Source: Lutjanus erythropterus (taxonomy: Eukaryota; Chordata; Actinopteri; Lutjaniformes; Lutjanidae). From it: DNA of 64,000 nucleotides. This document shows, piece by piece, positions 12,801 to 21,935 of this stretch; position 1 is the stretch's first letter; each line of letters begins with the position of its first letter. The notes under the pieces were generated by a model. That model worked only from the letters and a program-made list of their open reading frames with translations. It made no database searches and was not told the DNA's origin. Position numbers and translations under genes: made by a program. The DNA lies in assembly GCA_020091685.1 (NCBI GenBank), contig CM034611.1:1840585-1904584 (forward strand). Reading direction: 5' to 3'.

Positions 12801-13450
12801 ACAATGACAGGTTTTGACTTTAAATGACGTAAAAAGGAGTTACTGACTCACTGCTGCCAAACTCCATTAATATTTTTCTCAATTTAACTGTTATAAACAT
12901 CTACTCCTTTTATAAGAACATTAATGATTTCTTACAACTCATAAATAGACACTTAGTCGTTCAGCGAAACATTCGGCAATATTTCACTTTAATGATTCCT
13001 TGATCTCTGATGACATATCATGGTCATTTTATGATTTATTACAGTACATTTATTACCAATTTCTCCATTAAGTAAAGGATCTGAATATTTCCTCCACCAC
13101 TGCTTCATATTACATAAATATCAGTCTAGAAAACAAGTCATAAAAAGTCAGAAGTTTGACCTGCTACAGTCGAACTTTGTGAGACAGTTTGTTGGGTAGC
13201 ATTTGGAGTTCAGCACGGAGGACAATAAGTACCAGAGGAGAATTAAGAGAGTCAATTTGGAGGACTTCTCTGTGATTTAGTCACCGAGGATAAGAGCAGC
13301 AAGTGAAAAGCAAAATGGAAATGTCCTCAGTGTAACGTTGGCGATCGAGGAACTGAAGCTTTTATGACTTGTTCCCTCATTGTGAGGCTCTCTGGAGAGT
13401 GTCAGCTAAACGCCTCGAATGTAAATGTAAAAAACGTCTCTTTTTGCCAC

Positions 13451-13517
<67 letters not shown>

Positions 13518-13627
13518 CAACTACATGCCGAAGTGATTTTTACATGTGCTTTTTTTAAATACCTTTCACTGATTTCCCATTAGGGCTAAATAAAGACGAA
13601 GTGAACTGAAAGGCTGTGCCAAGTTAG

Positions 13628-13691
<64 letters not shown>

Positions 13692-16600
13692 ATGGCTCCC
13701 CTCCGCTGCCTGCCACATTCAATACAGCAAATTAATATGCCATTAACGGCGCCGATGGGAGAAAGGGCCCACTCTTGTCTAATCATCATATAATGGGGGA
13801 GCGGTAACTTTCCAAACTGTCAGGAGGCAGCAATACATGTTAAATATCACCTTCACCTGCCATGTTGATCACGCTACACGCGATGAGGTGGGAGAGACTG
13901 TGAGCGCGCTCAGCTGTCAATCACAGCTATAAATGAATCATAATTATTGTAATTTGGCAGGGGGAACATACACCCCGTGTGAAAGCGGCCCAAACTCCAG
14001 CTGAAAGTTGTTTGAGCTGCAGGGTAATTGTTGATTGAGTGCCGGCTGTAATGATGTTGCCGGAGCGCGGTGGCGGGCGGCGAGGTAATGCGGTTACCGA
14101 TTGACAAACAACGCAAATGTCCCCCCGCCGCCGCCGCCGCAGAGCCGGGAGCTAATTATGCTGTAATGATAGCCCTGCTGTTATGGACCTCCCAGGCCAC
14201 CGTACCGCTAATGTCATTATACCTCCCACATCCACCATGCACTCCGAGAAGGAAGGGTTCCAAAAGGGTTCTTCCTCAGGGTATGAGGTTCCACCCTCCG
14301 TTTTCCCATTGATGATGACGCTGTTGTTATGATTGACCTCATCTGTAGAATACAAGACTGTTCTTCTTAGAACCCACAGAAGACAAGAGGGTGTGGGTTC
14401 TAGATGAAACCCACAGAATATAGAAGGGTTCTCAATAGAATCTCTTGGCTGAGTTGTAGTTGAAACCCACAGGATATAAAAGGGTTCTCAGTAGAACACC
14501 CAGGTGGTTTCAAGATGAAATCCATGGAATATAAAAGGGTTCTTGGTGGAACCGCCTGTGTGGGTTCTCTTTGAAATACAAAATGGTTCTTGGCAGAAAC
14601 CCATGGGTGGGATCTAGATGATTTATATTATAAGAGGGTTCTCCCCCTGTATAGGTTCTAGATGAAATCCATGGAATATAAAAGGGTTCTTGGTAGAACC
14701 TCCTGTGTGTGTTTTAGATGAGACCTTGTTTAAAGCATTACTGTTAGAACCTTATGGACTGGTTTTAGATGAAACCCTCGGAACATAAAAGAGTTGGAGT
14801 GGGTGGAACAATTACACCAAAGAAGGTTTTTCTAAACAAAAATAGTTACATAAACTCAATTTCTTTAAGTCAGATGTAATCTGATTACTTTCAAATCAAC
14901 AGTTTGAATTGATGCAACTTAAATTTAGGGGAAGTCAAATTAAACTTTTTCAAGTTGATTCAGTTTTTGTAAACTGAACTTGTTCAGTTTGTTAAATCTA
15001 ATCAATATGATTGATAACATTAGCATGACTTAATGTTAGCCTGACTCATCAATAACTGATTCAGTGATTTTAAGAAAGTTTAACCAATTCTGATTGACAG
15101 TCCTGGTGATTTTCTGATCGATTTATTAACTTATTGTTTGGAATAAAATTTGTTTGTTTGTTTTTACTATTTATTGATAAAATATTTCCTTTTATTAATA
15201 ATGATGATCCGATCATCAGATTCTGTCGGAGTAGAACCTCCTGCGGCGCCCAAATATCTCCTGATCAACACACATCAATAACTCCACATTAACATAACGC
15301 TGACTCAGTGCTCACACAGCTGTTATAACAATAAACGATAACACAATATCTAAAACTGGATTAAGGCTCCGGTGCAGAGCTGCTGATCCTGGAGCTGTTT
15401 ATCTGACAGTCCAGCTGTGAGGTTCTGCAACGTTCTGTCTGGAGCTTTTCTTGTTCTTGTATTTTTGCTTCTGCTAAATGAACATAAAGATTTAAAACAC
15501 AGATCAGGGTTCTCAAAGTGGAACACATTCTTGTGATATTAGCTAAAAACTCTAAGAATAAAGGCACCACAGTGGTTCTTCCTGATGGCCTGAGGTTCCA
15601 CCCACAACCATTTGCTTCTGAAGAACTTTGTTTTGAACAAACAGTTTGTCAGAGACTCTTTGTAGGCCTGAAGGTTCCATTTAGAACCCTTTCTGGAAGA
15701 AAAAAGTTCTTTAAGGATTGTTGAAATACTTTAAAACTCTTTTGTAATGGTTTGTGCTACCATAATATAAAAGGGTTCTCGCTAGAACCATTGGAATATA
15801 AAAAAACGTCATCTTTAGGACAGTTTGGGTGGGAACTCTTGGAATATAAACAGGTTCTGAGTTGAACCCCACTAGTGTGTTCTGGATAAAACCATTAGAA
15901 TATGGGTGGGTGAGTCGGAATATAAAAAGGTTCCCAATAAAAACAAAAGAGACTATGAGATCAATAATAATAATACAATAAAAAGTTGAAATAATTATAT
16001 TTAGTCATAAATATGAGATAGAAAAGTTTCGGGAAAAGTCATAACTATCAAATAAAAAGTCATAATTATCAAATAAAAAGTCATAATTATGAGATAAAAA
16101 GTGAAAACTAGTCATCTGAATGTAAAAGCTCTGAAGACAGTGGTGCAGTCTGGGGTGGGGCGCAAGAAAATTTTCCTTATTCTCAAATGCTAATATTGAC
16201 AGGTGAGACAGGTGAGACAGGTGAGACAGTAACGCATCACTAACCCTGCTGTAACCTGCTGCTAGCATGATGCTAACACAGCGTCACCAGATGTTGAAAC
16301 AAAACGAGCTGCTAACATCAGTTCAACCCAGCAGAGACAACTTAGACACGATGAGGCTCAGCTGGTGGCTGTAGGGCGGCTTTGAGGCCGTCTGATGGAT
16401 TAATGTGGTCCCAGAGCAAAGCCTCATGGGATGCAAAGTCCAGTGTGTGTCCTCCAGAAAAAAGCCCTCTGGGAAATGTAGTCAAACATTGTTTTCTGCC
16501 AGAAAAAACTACATAGAGAAAACACACGTGTGTGTGTGTGTGTGTGTCCACCTCACAACACAGCTTGTCACTGTGGCGCCACAGTGGTCGGGCATCACTC

Positions 16601-17781
16601 CAGAACACACTTGATCACACACACACACACACTTATAAAAGCACTCTAACACACACACACACAGTAAAACTCCACTTGACCACCACAACTTGTTCTCTTA
16701 CAGCGACCCCCCCCCCCCCACACACACACACACACACTCGTTTTTGTTTTGTCCCTCATTATAACACACACACTCGAGCAAACACACACCTAGCACATCA
16801 GCAGTGCCACACCTCCACCGCTGACCTCTTCCCCCTCTTATCGTCCTGACAACAGCGGCGTGTCCGCCGGCCCGACGTCTCTCAACACCAGCCGCCGTTT
16901 CCCGAAGTAAAAATAGCCGAGTGTGAGGTGGGGAGGGGCAGGGAGGGGGGGAGGGGGGGTGTCGAGTGGACGGCCGCTGAGTTTTGGGTGTGAAGTAATA
17001 TCTGTCATGTTGGGTTGGCGTCTGCAGCCCGAGGCTGACGCCGGCAGCGTGGCGATGGGCGAGCGGCCAAAATCCCACAACTGGAGCCGCTGGATTTAAA
17101 GCTCCTGGAGGCCTTTACCACAACATCTGGAAATTATTTAAAGGTTTATTGTATGTATTACCCAGTGATGGAAAGAGTACTGAATATCAGTACTCGAGTA
17201 CAAAATATTACAAGTAATAAGTAAAAGAATGGGTGTAAAAAGTAATAAAATCCATAAATAAAAGTAAAAAAATAAATAAATGTTTTAAAAATAAAAAAAA
17301 ATAAAAAAATAGTTTAAAAAAATCTCAAAGAATCTTTGACAAACCCTTTGTTCAAAACAGGGTTCTTCTGAAGCAAATGGTTCTGAGCGGAACCTCAGCC
17401 CTTCAGGAAGAACCCTTTTGGAACCTTAATTTCTTAAAGTGTATAACAAACGGCTTTACAGACCCCAAACAGACTTTACTGATCAAGAGAAAATTTCTCT
17501 CTATAGTTCTGTTCTATATACTTATATTCTGTGCTTTTTAAAAAATATTTTTATATTTTACATTTTATTGTATTTTATATTCTGTATATTCGATTTCCTC
17601 CCAGGGATCAATAAAATATTGTTATGATCAGTTTCTGATTCTAATCGCAGTGAATCTACATGTGTGTCAAAACACGATGAACAAACTGAGGTTCTGAAGA
17701 ACTTTAAGACTAGTTTTAGGTCAAAGGTCAAAGTTCAGCCTGCAGGAGATTCAGTCATCTGGGAGAGTGTGTGTCCCTGTA

Positions 17782-17829
<48 letters not shown>

Positions 17830-17953
17830 GGACCACCTTGATGGGAAATATTTACTGGTCATGTTTATAGCTCGCCAGACAGTCCAAGATGATATCAGGC
17901 TGAGAAATACGACCAGCAGGATGAGCTCTCTGAGTCACACACACCTACACACA

Positions 17954-18003
<50 letters not shown>

Positions 18004-18981
18004 TGCCTGGAAAGCGTCCAGCTGAGATTCAGGTGAAGCTGCCACTCAGTGACGACACGTCCGGAGCTCAAGTGTCGATCAAATGTGTGATTAATAGTAT
18101 CATTAATCAATCAATCGCTGCAATAAATATATTGTGATTTATGCCATGAAGCTCTCTCTGTGAATTAATCAGAGAAAACTACAAACTGTTGTTTCACAGG
18201 GAAAGCAGGTTAGCATGTTTGCTATCACTCAACATAGTGTAAGCTACACAGTTAGCATAAAGCCTTTCACTCAACACTGTGTGGGCTGAACTGTTATTAT
18301 AGAACCCATCGTAGAACATTGTGTATGTTAACCTGTCAGCACAGAGGCCCCAAACCTTTAAACTGTTAGCACAGAGCCCATCAGTCAACACGCTACTGTT
18401 AGCACTGACACAGGGCTGCAACTGGCAATTATTTTCATTATAGAATAATCTATCAATTATTTTCTAAACTAGTGGATCAATCACTCTCAAAGAAAATAAC
18501 TACAAACACTTGTCATATGTTTCCACAGCAGAAGGAAGTTCATCCAAACAGACCAAAAACCCAAAGATATTCAGTTTACTCTCATAATGACGGACAAACA
18601 AAACAAATTCTCACATTTGAAAAGCTGGAACCAACTAATATTTGAATGAACTAATATTAAAAAAATGACTGAAATGATTAATTGATGATGATTCCAATTA
18701 TTTTTTGTTGATTTTGTTGATTGTCAAATAACTTTTGCAGCTCTAAAAAAAAAGAGAACAATCAGCTGAGATCTCATGACTTAAGTATGGGTCAAACTTC
18801 AAAAACACTGGATCCTACACTTCCCATAAGTTCTGATGTGATACAGGATGATGGGATTAACCAGTGAAGCCTCGTCACTGTTTCACTGCTTCAGTCTGCA
18901 GACGCCTGCAGTGATGAAGCACCCAGCCTGCATCTATTTATTTACATTATCACCCATACTGCCGTCAGGGTGGCCTGGATG

Positions 18982-19021
<40 letters not shown>

Positions 19022-21125
19022 GAAGCCCTCCAGGCTGCAGGGATGCTGCTCTGCATCTGACCTCTGACCTGTGTGACCTCCCTGCAGACATTCGCCTGCA
19101 GCAGCAGCATCATGAGCACATACAGCAGACGCAGCGTGAGCGGAAGGATATGAGTGGACCAGGATCTTGATGGCGATTTTGCGGATGGGGTGAAAAGGGC
19201 TGAAGATGTAGAGAGCTGATGTGGCACTGAAACGGAAGATGGCCTTCCCTTTGTTCAGGACTATGAAGGTCTGCAAGAAACACAGAGAGAGAAAAACACT
19301 TTCATTATTCAAACGAATAACAACGACTCTGACGCCATTTCCTTTTTTTTCAGCCGCCATTTGTGGAGCACAGTGAAAGTGAACACATTTACAGTGACAG
19401 AGAAAGCAGAGATGTTTGGGTTTTTTTTCTGTCTCTGAGCAGTAGGAATGAATTAATGAGGACACAGGCTTTGGGGAGAAATAACATCAACGTAGAGCTT
19501 CTGTCCAACCTCCGCAGTGTTGATGTGAAAGTGCTGCGTGGAGCAGCTCATTAAACCCAGCAGGAACCGGCCAGCTCATGAGCTGCAGTTAGAAATGTTA
19601 ATAAGTTGGTAATAAATGGTGTTTTTCAGCCATTAAAGATATTTTTCATTACATATCAACCCCAAACTTGTTCTTATTAATGGCTTATAACTAATCTATA
19701 AAAGCATTAGCTGCATTTATTAGAAAGTGGTTCCATCATGTATAATGTTTTTGAAAAAACAAACACTGCAGAGTCCAAAAAAGTTGGGAAACTGTAAAAA
19801 TAAAAACAGAATGTAAAGATTTACAAATCATTTTCGACTTGTGCTAAACTGAACACAAAACATCATTGTATAAAGGACACTACATGGACTGTTTTGTAGG
19901 GTTTTTTTTTTAAAGCTGTCTAGACATATTGTTGGAAACGACAGGGAGTTGTTCTCATTCTTTGCGTCATCTTTTCATAAATTGAGTCAGCTGTTGTTTG
20001 CTGGTTTGACTGTGGCCTCTCAGTCTCTCTGACCTGAACTCACAAAACCACCGGAGGGGAAATATTTGTGCTTTAGACACAGAAAAGTAGCAACAAATAA
20101 AAGTATTAAGTAACATGCTACATGCTTGAAAGTTTCCCCCAAAACCCTGAAATGCGTCCTTGTGCGCCGTCAGGGAGCTGCGGTCCTGTGGTTATGTCAT
20201 GTTCCTTCCTGTGGAGGAGCTCAGCGGACCAGTTTAATCCTGACTGAACGTTTTAAAGACTTCAGCGTTTTTATTTGTGGTTAAACATCAAAAAGGTAGC
20301 GTACTTTGTTGCAAGTCCAGCTCGGGGCTGGATTTATTGTCCATGTAGCTCCTGTAGGAACAATCGATTTCTCTCAGCCACACCCTGACATGCAGAGTGC
20401 ACCTGCCTGCACAAGACGTTCAGCTCTAACTCGCAGAGTGCACCTCTTAAGCTGAGCTGAAACTACATGAGTTGTGGGCTTTACATTACATTAACTCCTC
20501 CCAACAGTTGGAGGAGAAATCTAGTCAGGAACCTCAGTGTTTGGCCCAGATTACCAGGTGATGTGAGGGGTTCTGACTTCAACCAATCAGATCAACTCAC
20601 CAAAGCCGCCTGGAAGAAGAGCAAAAACTTCTCCATCGATTAAAGCCTTCAGTGTCGTTCTTTGGAAGAAATACTCTCCAGATGCTTCTCGCTATCAACG
20701 CACCTGAAACCACGCCTGTAGCTGCCAGTCACTCCGAAGACGCTGACTCACTCAGTTTAAGAGTTATTATACATCTACTCTTTCTACAAGATTATTAATT
20801 TCTCACGACTCAAAAACAGACACTCATTTAGCAAAAAGTTGGTATTAATTGAACTCTAGCAGCTCCAGCGTTCACGTCAAGTGAAGTGAGTATTTCAACT
20901 TAACGTGTTTCCTTGAACGCTAATGACATATTGTGGTCGTTTTATGATTTATTAAAGTAAATATTTTACAGATTTCTCCTTTAAATTGTAGGTTTGACAG
21001 CAGCCTGAAACATGAAGGAGAAAAAAGACAAAAACAGGGAGAGTGACAGACCTGTGATGTACTGTAGCAGGTGTAAACAAGGTCTGAGAGAGAACAGACG
21101 TGACAGAGACAAACTGTGGAGGAGA

Positions 21126-21208
<83 letters not shown>

Positions 21209-21312
21209 GTCGGTCACCTCCCCTCTGGTCTTCAGTGAAGTAGGCTACCAAAGAGTCAATTTATCTTCCAGGGATTCTCCAAAAGCAGAGACGGGGTGTT
21301 TCCAAAAACCTT

Positions 21313-21362
<50 letters not shown>

Positions 21363-21523
21363 CTGCGGGTTACCTACCCTCTTGTCTTTGAAGTAGTACG
21401 GGTCGATGTCTTCCAGGGGAACGCCCACCAGATGAGACGGGATGTCGGCGAAGATGCGCGGCAGCTGTTTTCCTGCCTCCAGGTCGGGCCGGGGCTGGGG
21501 GAGCACCACGTCGCCCAGGTCCT

Positions 21524-21606
<83 letters not shown>

Positions 21607-21893
21607 CAATACCTCTGAAATACATCTCACATCTGCCTGCTTAAGCTGCCTCACATCTCTTCATTTTATTCTTGTTTTAACTTCCAATATCTCGTCTTCT
21701 GGCTCCTGTTTTATGTTGATTTAATAATAATAATGCTTTCAAGTGTGTGTGTGTGTGTGTGTGTGTGTACCTCCTGGTATTGTTTGTTGAGTCGGGCATG
21801 CTCCTGGGCGATGCGCTGCTCGATGGCCGCCAGGGAGTCCGGCGTGAAGCGCTGAAAGCTCTCTGGTCCCATTGGAAACACACAGCCAGCCAT
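9733..21893 (-). CDS. Voltage-gated sodium channel alpha subunit, N-terminal part (Nav1.5/Nav1.4-like), 5' five coding exons, partial
   Basis: This is the 5' end of a gene for the pore-forming subunit of a voltage-gated sodium channel, a plasma-membrane protein that carries the rising phase of action potentials. Joined exons 21893-21771, 21521-21378, 19270-19152, 12407-12318 and 9861-9733 give one open frame of 605 bases (201 codons plus 2 bases). Residues 1-127 are the cytoplasmic N-terminus with the family signatures [22 protein letters not shown] and [17 protein letters not shown]. Residues 128-148 are segment S1 of domain I, 160-180 are S2 ([20 protein letters not shown]), and 187-202 lead into S3 ([17 protein letters not shown]). 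E169 and D195 match conserved acidic residues of the voltage sensor. All phases agree. Exon lengths 119, 90 and 129 match conserved SCN exons. S4, the pore and domains II-IV lie beyond the left edge. Family identity is certain. The paralogue is not: SPFHPIR, KYxEYTF and DFSVI-MA favour a teleost Nav1.5-like gene, while the extreme N-terminus also resembles Nav1.4. Confidence 0.95.
9862..12317 (-). other. 2456-bp U2-type intron between the fourth and fifth coding exons
   Basis: The donor is GTAAGT. The acceptor has a TCTAAC branch motif followed by a (TCC)n tract. Inside are a foldback element (10318-10641), a short CAG repeat (10172-10191) and otherwise unremarkable AT-rich sequence (10650-12300) in which I see no gene. 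Confidence 0.85.
10318..10641. mobile_element. Foldback short element, copy 1
   Basis: The left arm has 'accaaactccacagtcattt' and cacaggagtcgctgctctac. The right arm has the inverted form, ggcaacggcagagcagcaac and ttttgtcaatggggtttggt. The arms surround an AT-rich centre. It lies in the intron 9862-12317. Confidence 0.65.
12318..12407 (-). CDS. Fourth coding exon of the sodium channel gene (90 bp; domain I S1)
   Basis: The first base completes S129, then [19 protein letters not shown] and [10 protein letters not shown] follow, and GA begins E159. This is the domain I S1 helix and the S1-S2 loop. It starts directly after a non-canonical AC acceptor (CTGCTCAC|ATTATT) and ends at a strong donor, GTAAGT. 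Relative to the usual family pattern NCVFMTMSxPPxW, this copy has CC for CV, A for T and PA for PP. That is a mildly divergent extracellular loop but an intact helix. Confidence 0.96.
12845..13076 (+). repeat. TTTATGATTTATTACAGTA repeat family, copy 2
   Basis: Contains tgccaaactccattaatatt, 'aacatctactccttttataa' and tcattttatgatttattaca. It lies in the AT-AC intron about 440 bp from the fourth coding exon. Confidence 0.75.
13453..13690. repeat. Two direct (TG)n microsatellites
   Basis: Pure tracts at 13453-13515 and 13630-13690, separated by 114 bp of unique sequence. Confidence 0.95.
13695..14170. other. Candidate conserved non-coding island in the AT-AC intron
   Basis: About 470 bp of unique, balanced-composition sequence between a TG tract and a repeat element. 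It is rich in homeodomain-type cores (attaatatgccattaacg, ataattattgtaattt) and has agctgtcaatcacagct, which resembles a Meis/Pbx site. No frame looks like a channel exon. Conservation is inferred only from appearance. Confidence 0.35.
14239..14836 (+). repeat. GGTTCT/AGAACC element, copy 3
   Basis: Head at actccgagaaggaagggttc followed by about eight degenerate 'gaatataaaagggttct' units. It sits inside the AT-AC intron. Confidence 0.8.
15547..15945 (+). repeat. GGTTCT/AGAACC element, copy 4
   Basis: Head ctctaagaataaaggcacca plus the 'aaccatttgcttctgaagaa' motif, then 'ggaatataaa' units; the tail is lost. Inside the AT-AC intron. Confidence 0.75.
15998..16110 (-). repeat. Small 21-bp minisatellite cluster in the AT-AC intron
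   Basis: About five units of 'aaaagtcataattatcaaat', with two consecutive identical copies at 16041-16080. Confidence 0.75.
16529..16737. repeat. Inverted TG/CA tracts with a poly-C run
   Basis: (TG)10 at 16529-16548, short (CA)n at 16616-16632 and 16652-16662, then C13 and (CA)n at 16707-16737. Confidence 0.9.
17331..17442 (-). repeat. GGTTCT/AGAACC element, copy 5 (inverted, head only)
   Basis: The reverse complement reads as the family head: acactttaagaaattaaggt and then ttccaaaagggttcttcctg. It ends after about 110 bp. It has the opposite orientation to the copies at 14.2 and 15.5 kb. Confidence 0.8.
17784..18000. repeat. Inverted (TG)n and (CA)n pair
   Basis: (TG)n at 17784-17826 and (CA)n at 17936-18000, about 110 bp apart; the single-stranded form could make a long stem. 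Confidence 0.9.
18411..18746 (+). mobile_element. hAT-like non-autonomous element with CAGGGCTGCAA ends, copy 1
   Basis: Starts cagggctgcaactggcaatt and ends aacttttgcagctcta, an imperfect inverted terminal pair. The interior has the 'caaagatattcagtttact' segment shared with 28425-28800. Confidence 0.7.
18984..19019. repeat. (CA)18 microsatellite in the AT-AC intron
   Basis: 36-bp pure tract, about 125 bp from the U12 donor; reads (UG)n in the transcript. Confidence 0.9.
19152..19270 (-). CDS. Third coding exon of the sodium channel gene (119 bp; end of cytoplasmic N-terminus)
   Basis: Encodes residues 90-128 plus two bases of S129: [18 protein letters not shown], then [22 protein letters not shown]. 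The acceptor TTTCTTGCAG is a standard U2 site with a CT-rich tract. The exon ends CACTC at 19152, and the next bases are ATATCCTTCC, a U12-type AT-AC donor, not GT. The length of 119 bp and phase 2 exit match the orthologous exon of vertebrate sodium channel genes. No internal GT donor would preserve the VHS-LFS junction. Confidence 0.97.
19768..19855. mobile_element. Solo terminal-repeat fragment of the Tc1-like element
   Basis: Contains AAAAACAGAATGTAAAGA and TTTACAAATCATTTTCGACT, matching the terminal repeats of the element at 2990-4160, preceded by a degenerate AAAAAAGTTGGGAA. Only one end is present. Confidence 0.6.
20735..20985 (+). repeat. TTTATGATTTATTACAGTA repeat family, copy 3
   Basis: Contains tatacatctactctttctac, 'gtggtcgttttatgatttat' and tttctcctttaaa, matching copies 1 and 2. 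Confidence 0.75.
21128..21358. repeat. Two (CA)n microsatellites after the second coding exon
   Basis: 21128-21208 (with a TATA interruption) and 21317-21358; both read (UG)n in the transcript, near the donor of the 2107-bp intron. Confidence 0.9.
21378..21521 (-). CDS. Second coding exon of the sodium channel gene (48 codons)
   Basis: Phase 0 to phase 0, encoding residues 42-89. It begins [20 protein letters not shown] and ends [21 protein letters not shown] and PLEDxDPYY are hallmark N-terminal sodium-channel motifs. The acceptor is (TG)n-TCAG with no conventional polypyrimidine tract; the donor is AGG|GTAGGT. In most vertebrate SCN genes this segment and the preceding exon form one exon of about 265 bp (here 123 + 144 = 267), so the intervening intron looks additional. 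A second long (CA)n tract lies about 20 bp beyond the donor. Confidence 0.95.
21522..21770 (-). other. 249-bp intron with (AC)n at its 5' end and (UG)n at its 3' end
   Basis: On the transcribed strand the intron starts GT followed by about 13 AC repeats (plus 21743-21768) and ends with about 40 TG repeats (plus 21525-21605), then TCAG. The two tracts are reverse complements and could pair, leaving a loop of about 137 bases and placing the splice sites side by side. Complementary AC/GU intron ends are known in teleosts and are reported to reduce dependence on the polypyrimidine-tract factor U2AF2. There is no other pyrimidine tract at this acceptor. Confidence 0.85.
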
Positions 21894-21935
21894 CTTCTCA
21901 TCCTGATCCTGCTGCTGACTGGCCCAGTATACCAG
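21771..21935 (-). CDS. First coding exon of the sodium channel gene (41 codons, plus 42-nt 5' UTR)
   Basis: The exon probably begins at 21935, after a strong acceptor (CTCTCTGTCTGCAG) with a pyrimidine-rich tract, so at least one upstream non-coding exon is expected. The start codon at 21893 lies in a good Kozak context (AAGATGG) and gives [16 protein letters not shown], then [20 protein letters not shown]; sodium channels start with this kind of short M-A-x lead before the FxRFTxESLAAIE motif. The exon ends in phase 0 at 21771, where the donor reads GAG|GTACAC. The frame is open upstream of this ATG to 21995, but family alignment supports 21893. An out-of-frame ATG sits 8 bases upstream, at 21901. 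Confidence 0.92.
21894..21935 (-). promoter_or_regulatory. Proximal 5' UTR with an overlapping out-of-frame upstream ATG
   Basis: This is a 42-nt leader between the presumed acceptor and the start codon. An ATG at 21901 (context AGGATGA) is in the +1 frame relative to the channel and stays open through the rest of the exon. It overlaps the main start and so could lower initiation at 21893, although the main start has the stronger context (A at -3, G at +4). Confidence 0.5.

Larger units (their letters stand above)
12408..19151 (-). other. U12-type AT-AC intron (6744 bp) of the sodium channel gene
   Basis: The intron begins ATATCCTTC (plus 19143-19151) and ends AC (plus 12408-12409). The branch-site match TTCTTTAAC (plus 12416-12424) puts the branch adenosine 9-10 nt from the 3' end. 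The consensus U12 elements are ATATCCTT and TTCCTTAAC. AT-AC introns at this position, splitting the serine codon of VHS|LFS, are known in vertebrate SCN genes. The intron also contains repeat copies at 12845-13076, 14239-14836, 15547-15945, 17331-17442 and 18411-18746, and long TG/CA tracts. Confidence 0.93.
19271..21377 (-). other. 2107-bp U2-type intron between the second and third coding exons
   Basis: The donor is GTAGGT and the acceptor TTTCTTGCAG. The intron holds two long (CA)n tracts near the donor (21128-21208, 21317-21358), a copy of the TTTATGATTTATTA repeat family (20735-20985) and a terminal fragment of the Tc1-like element (about 19770-19850). No further exon is seen. Confidence 0.85.

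Noticed and set aside
18983..19465. 160-codon minus-strand frame running through the third coding exon into both introns
   Set aside because: Only 19152-19270 has family similarity; outside it the frame reads intron, and the CVCV tail is a TG repeat.
21012..21644. 210-codon plus-strand frame
   Set aside because: Antisense to a genuine channel exon and kept open by three (CA)n tracts.
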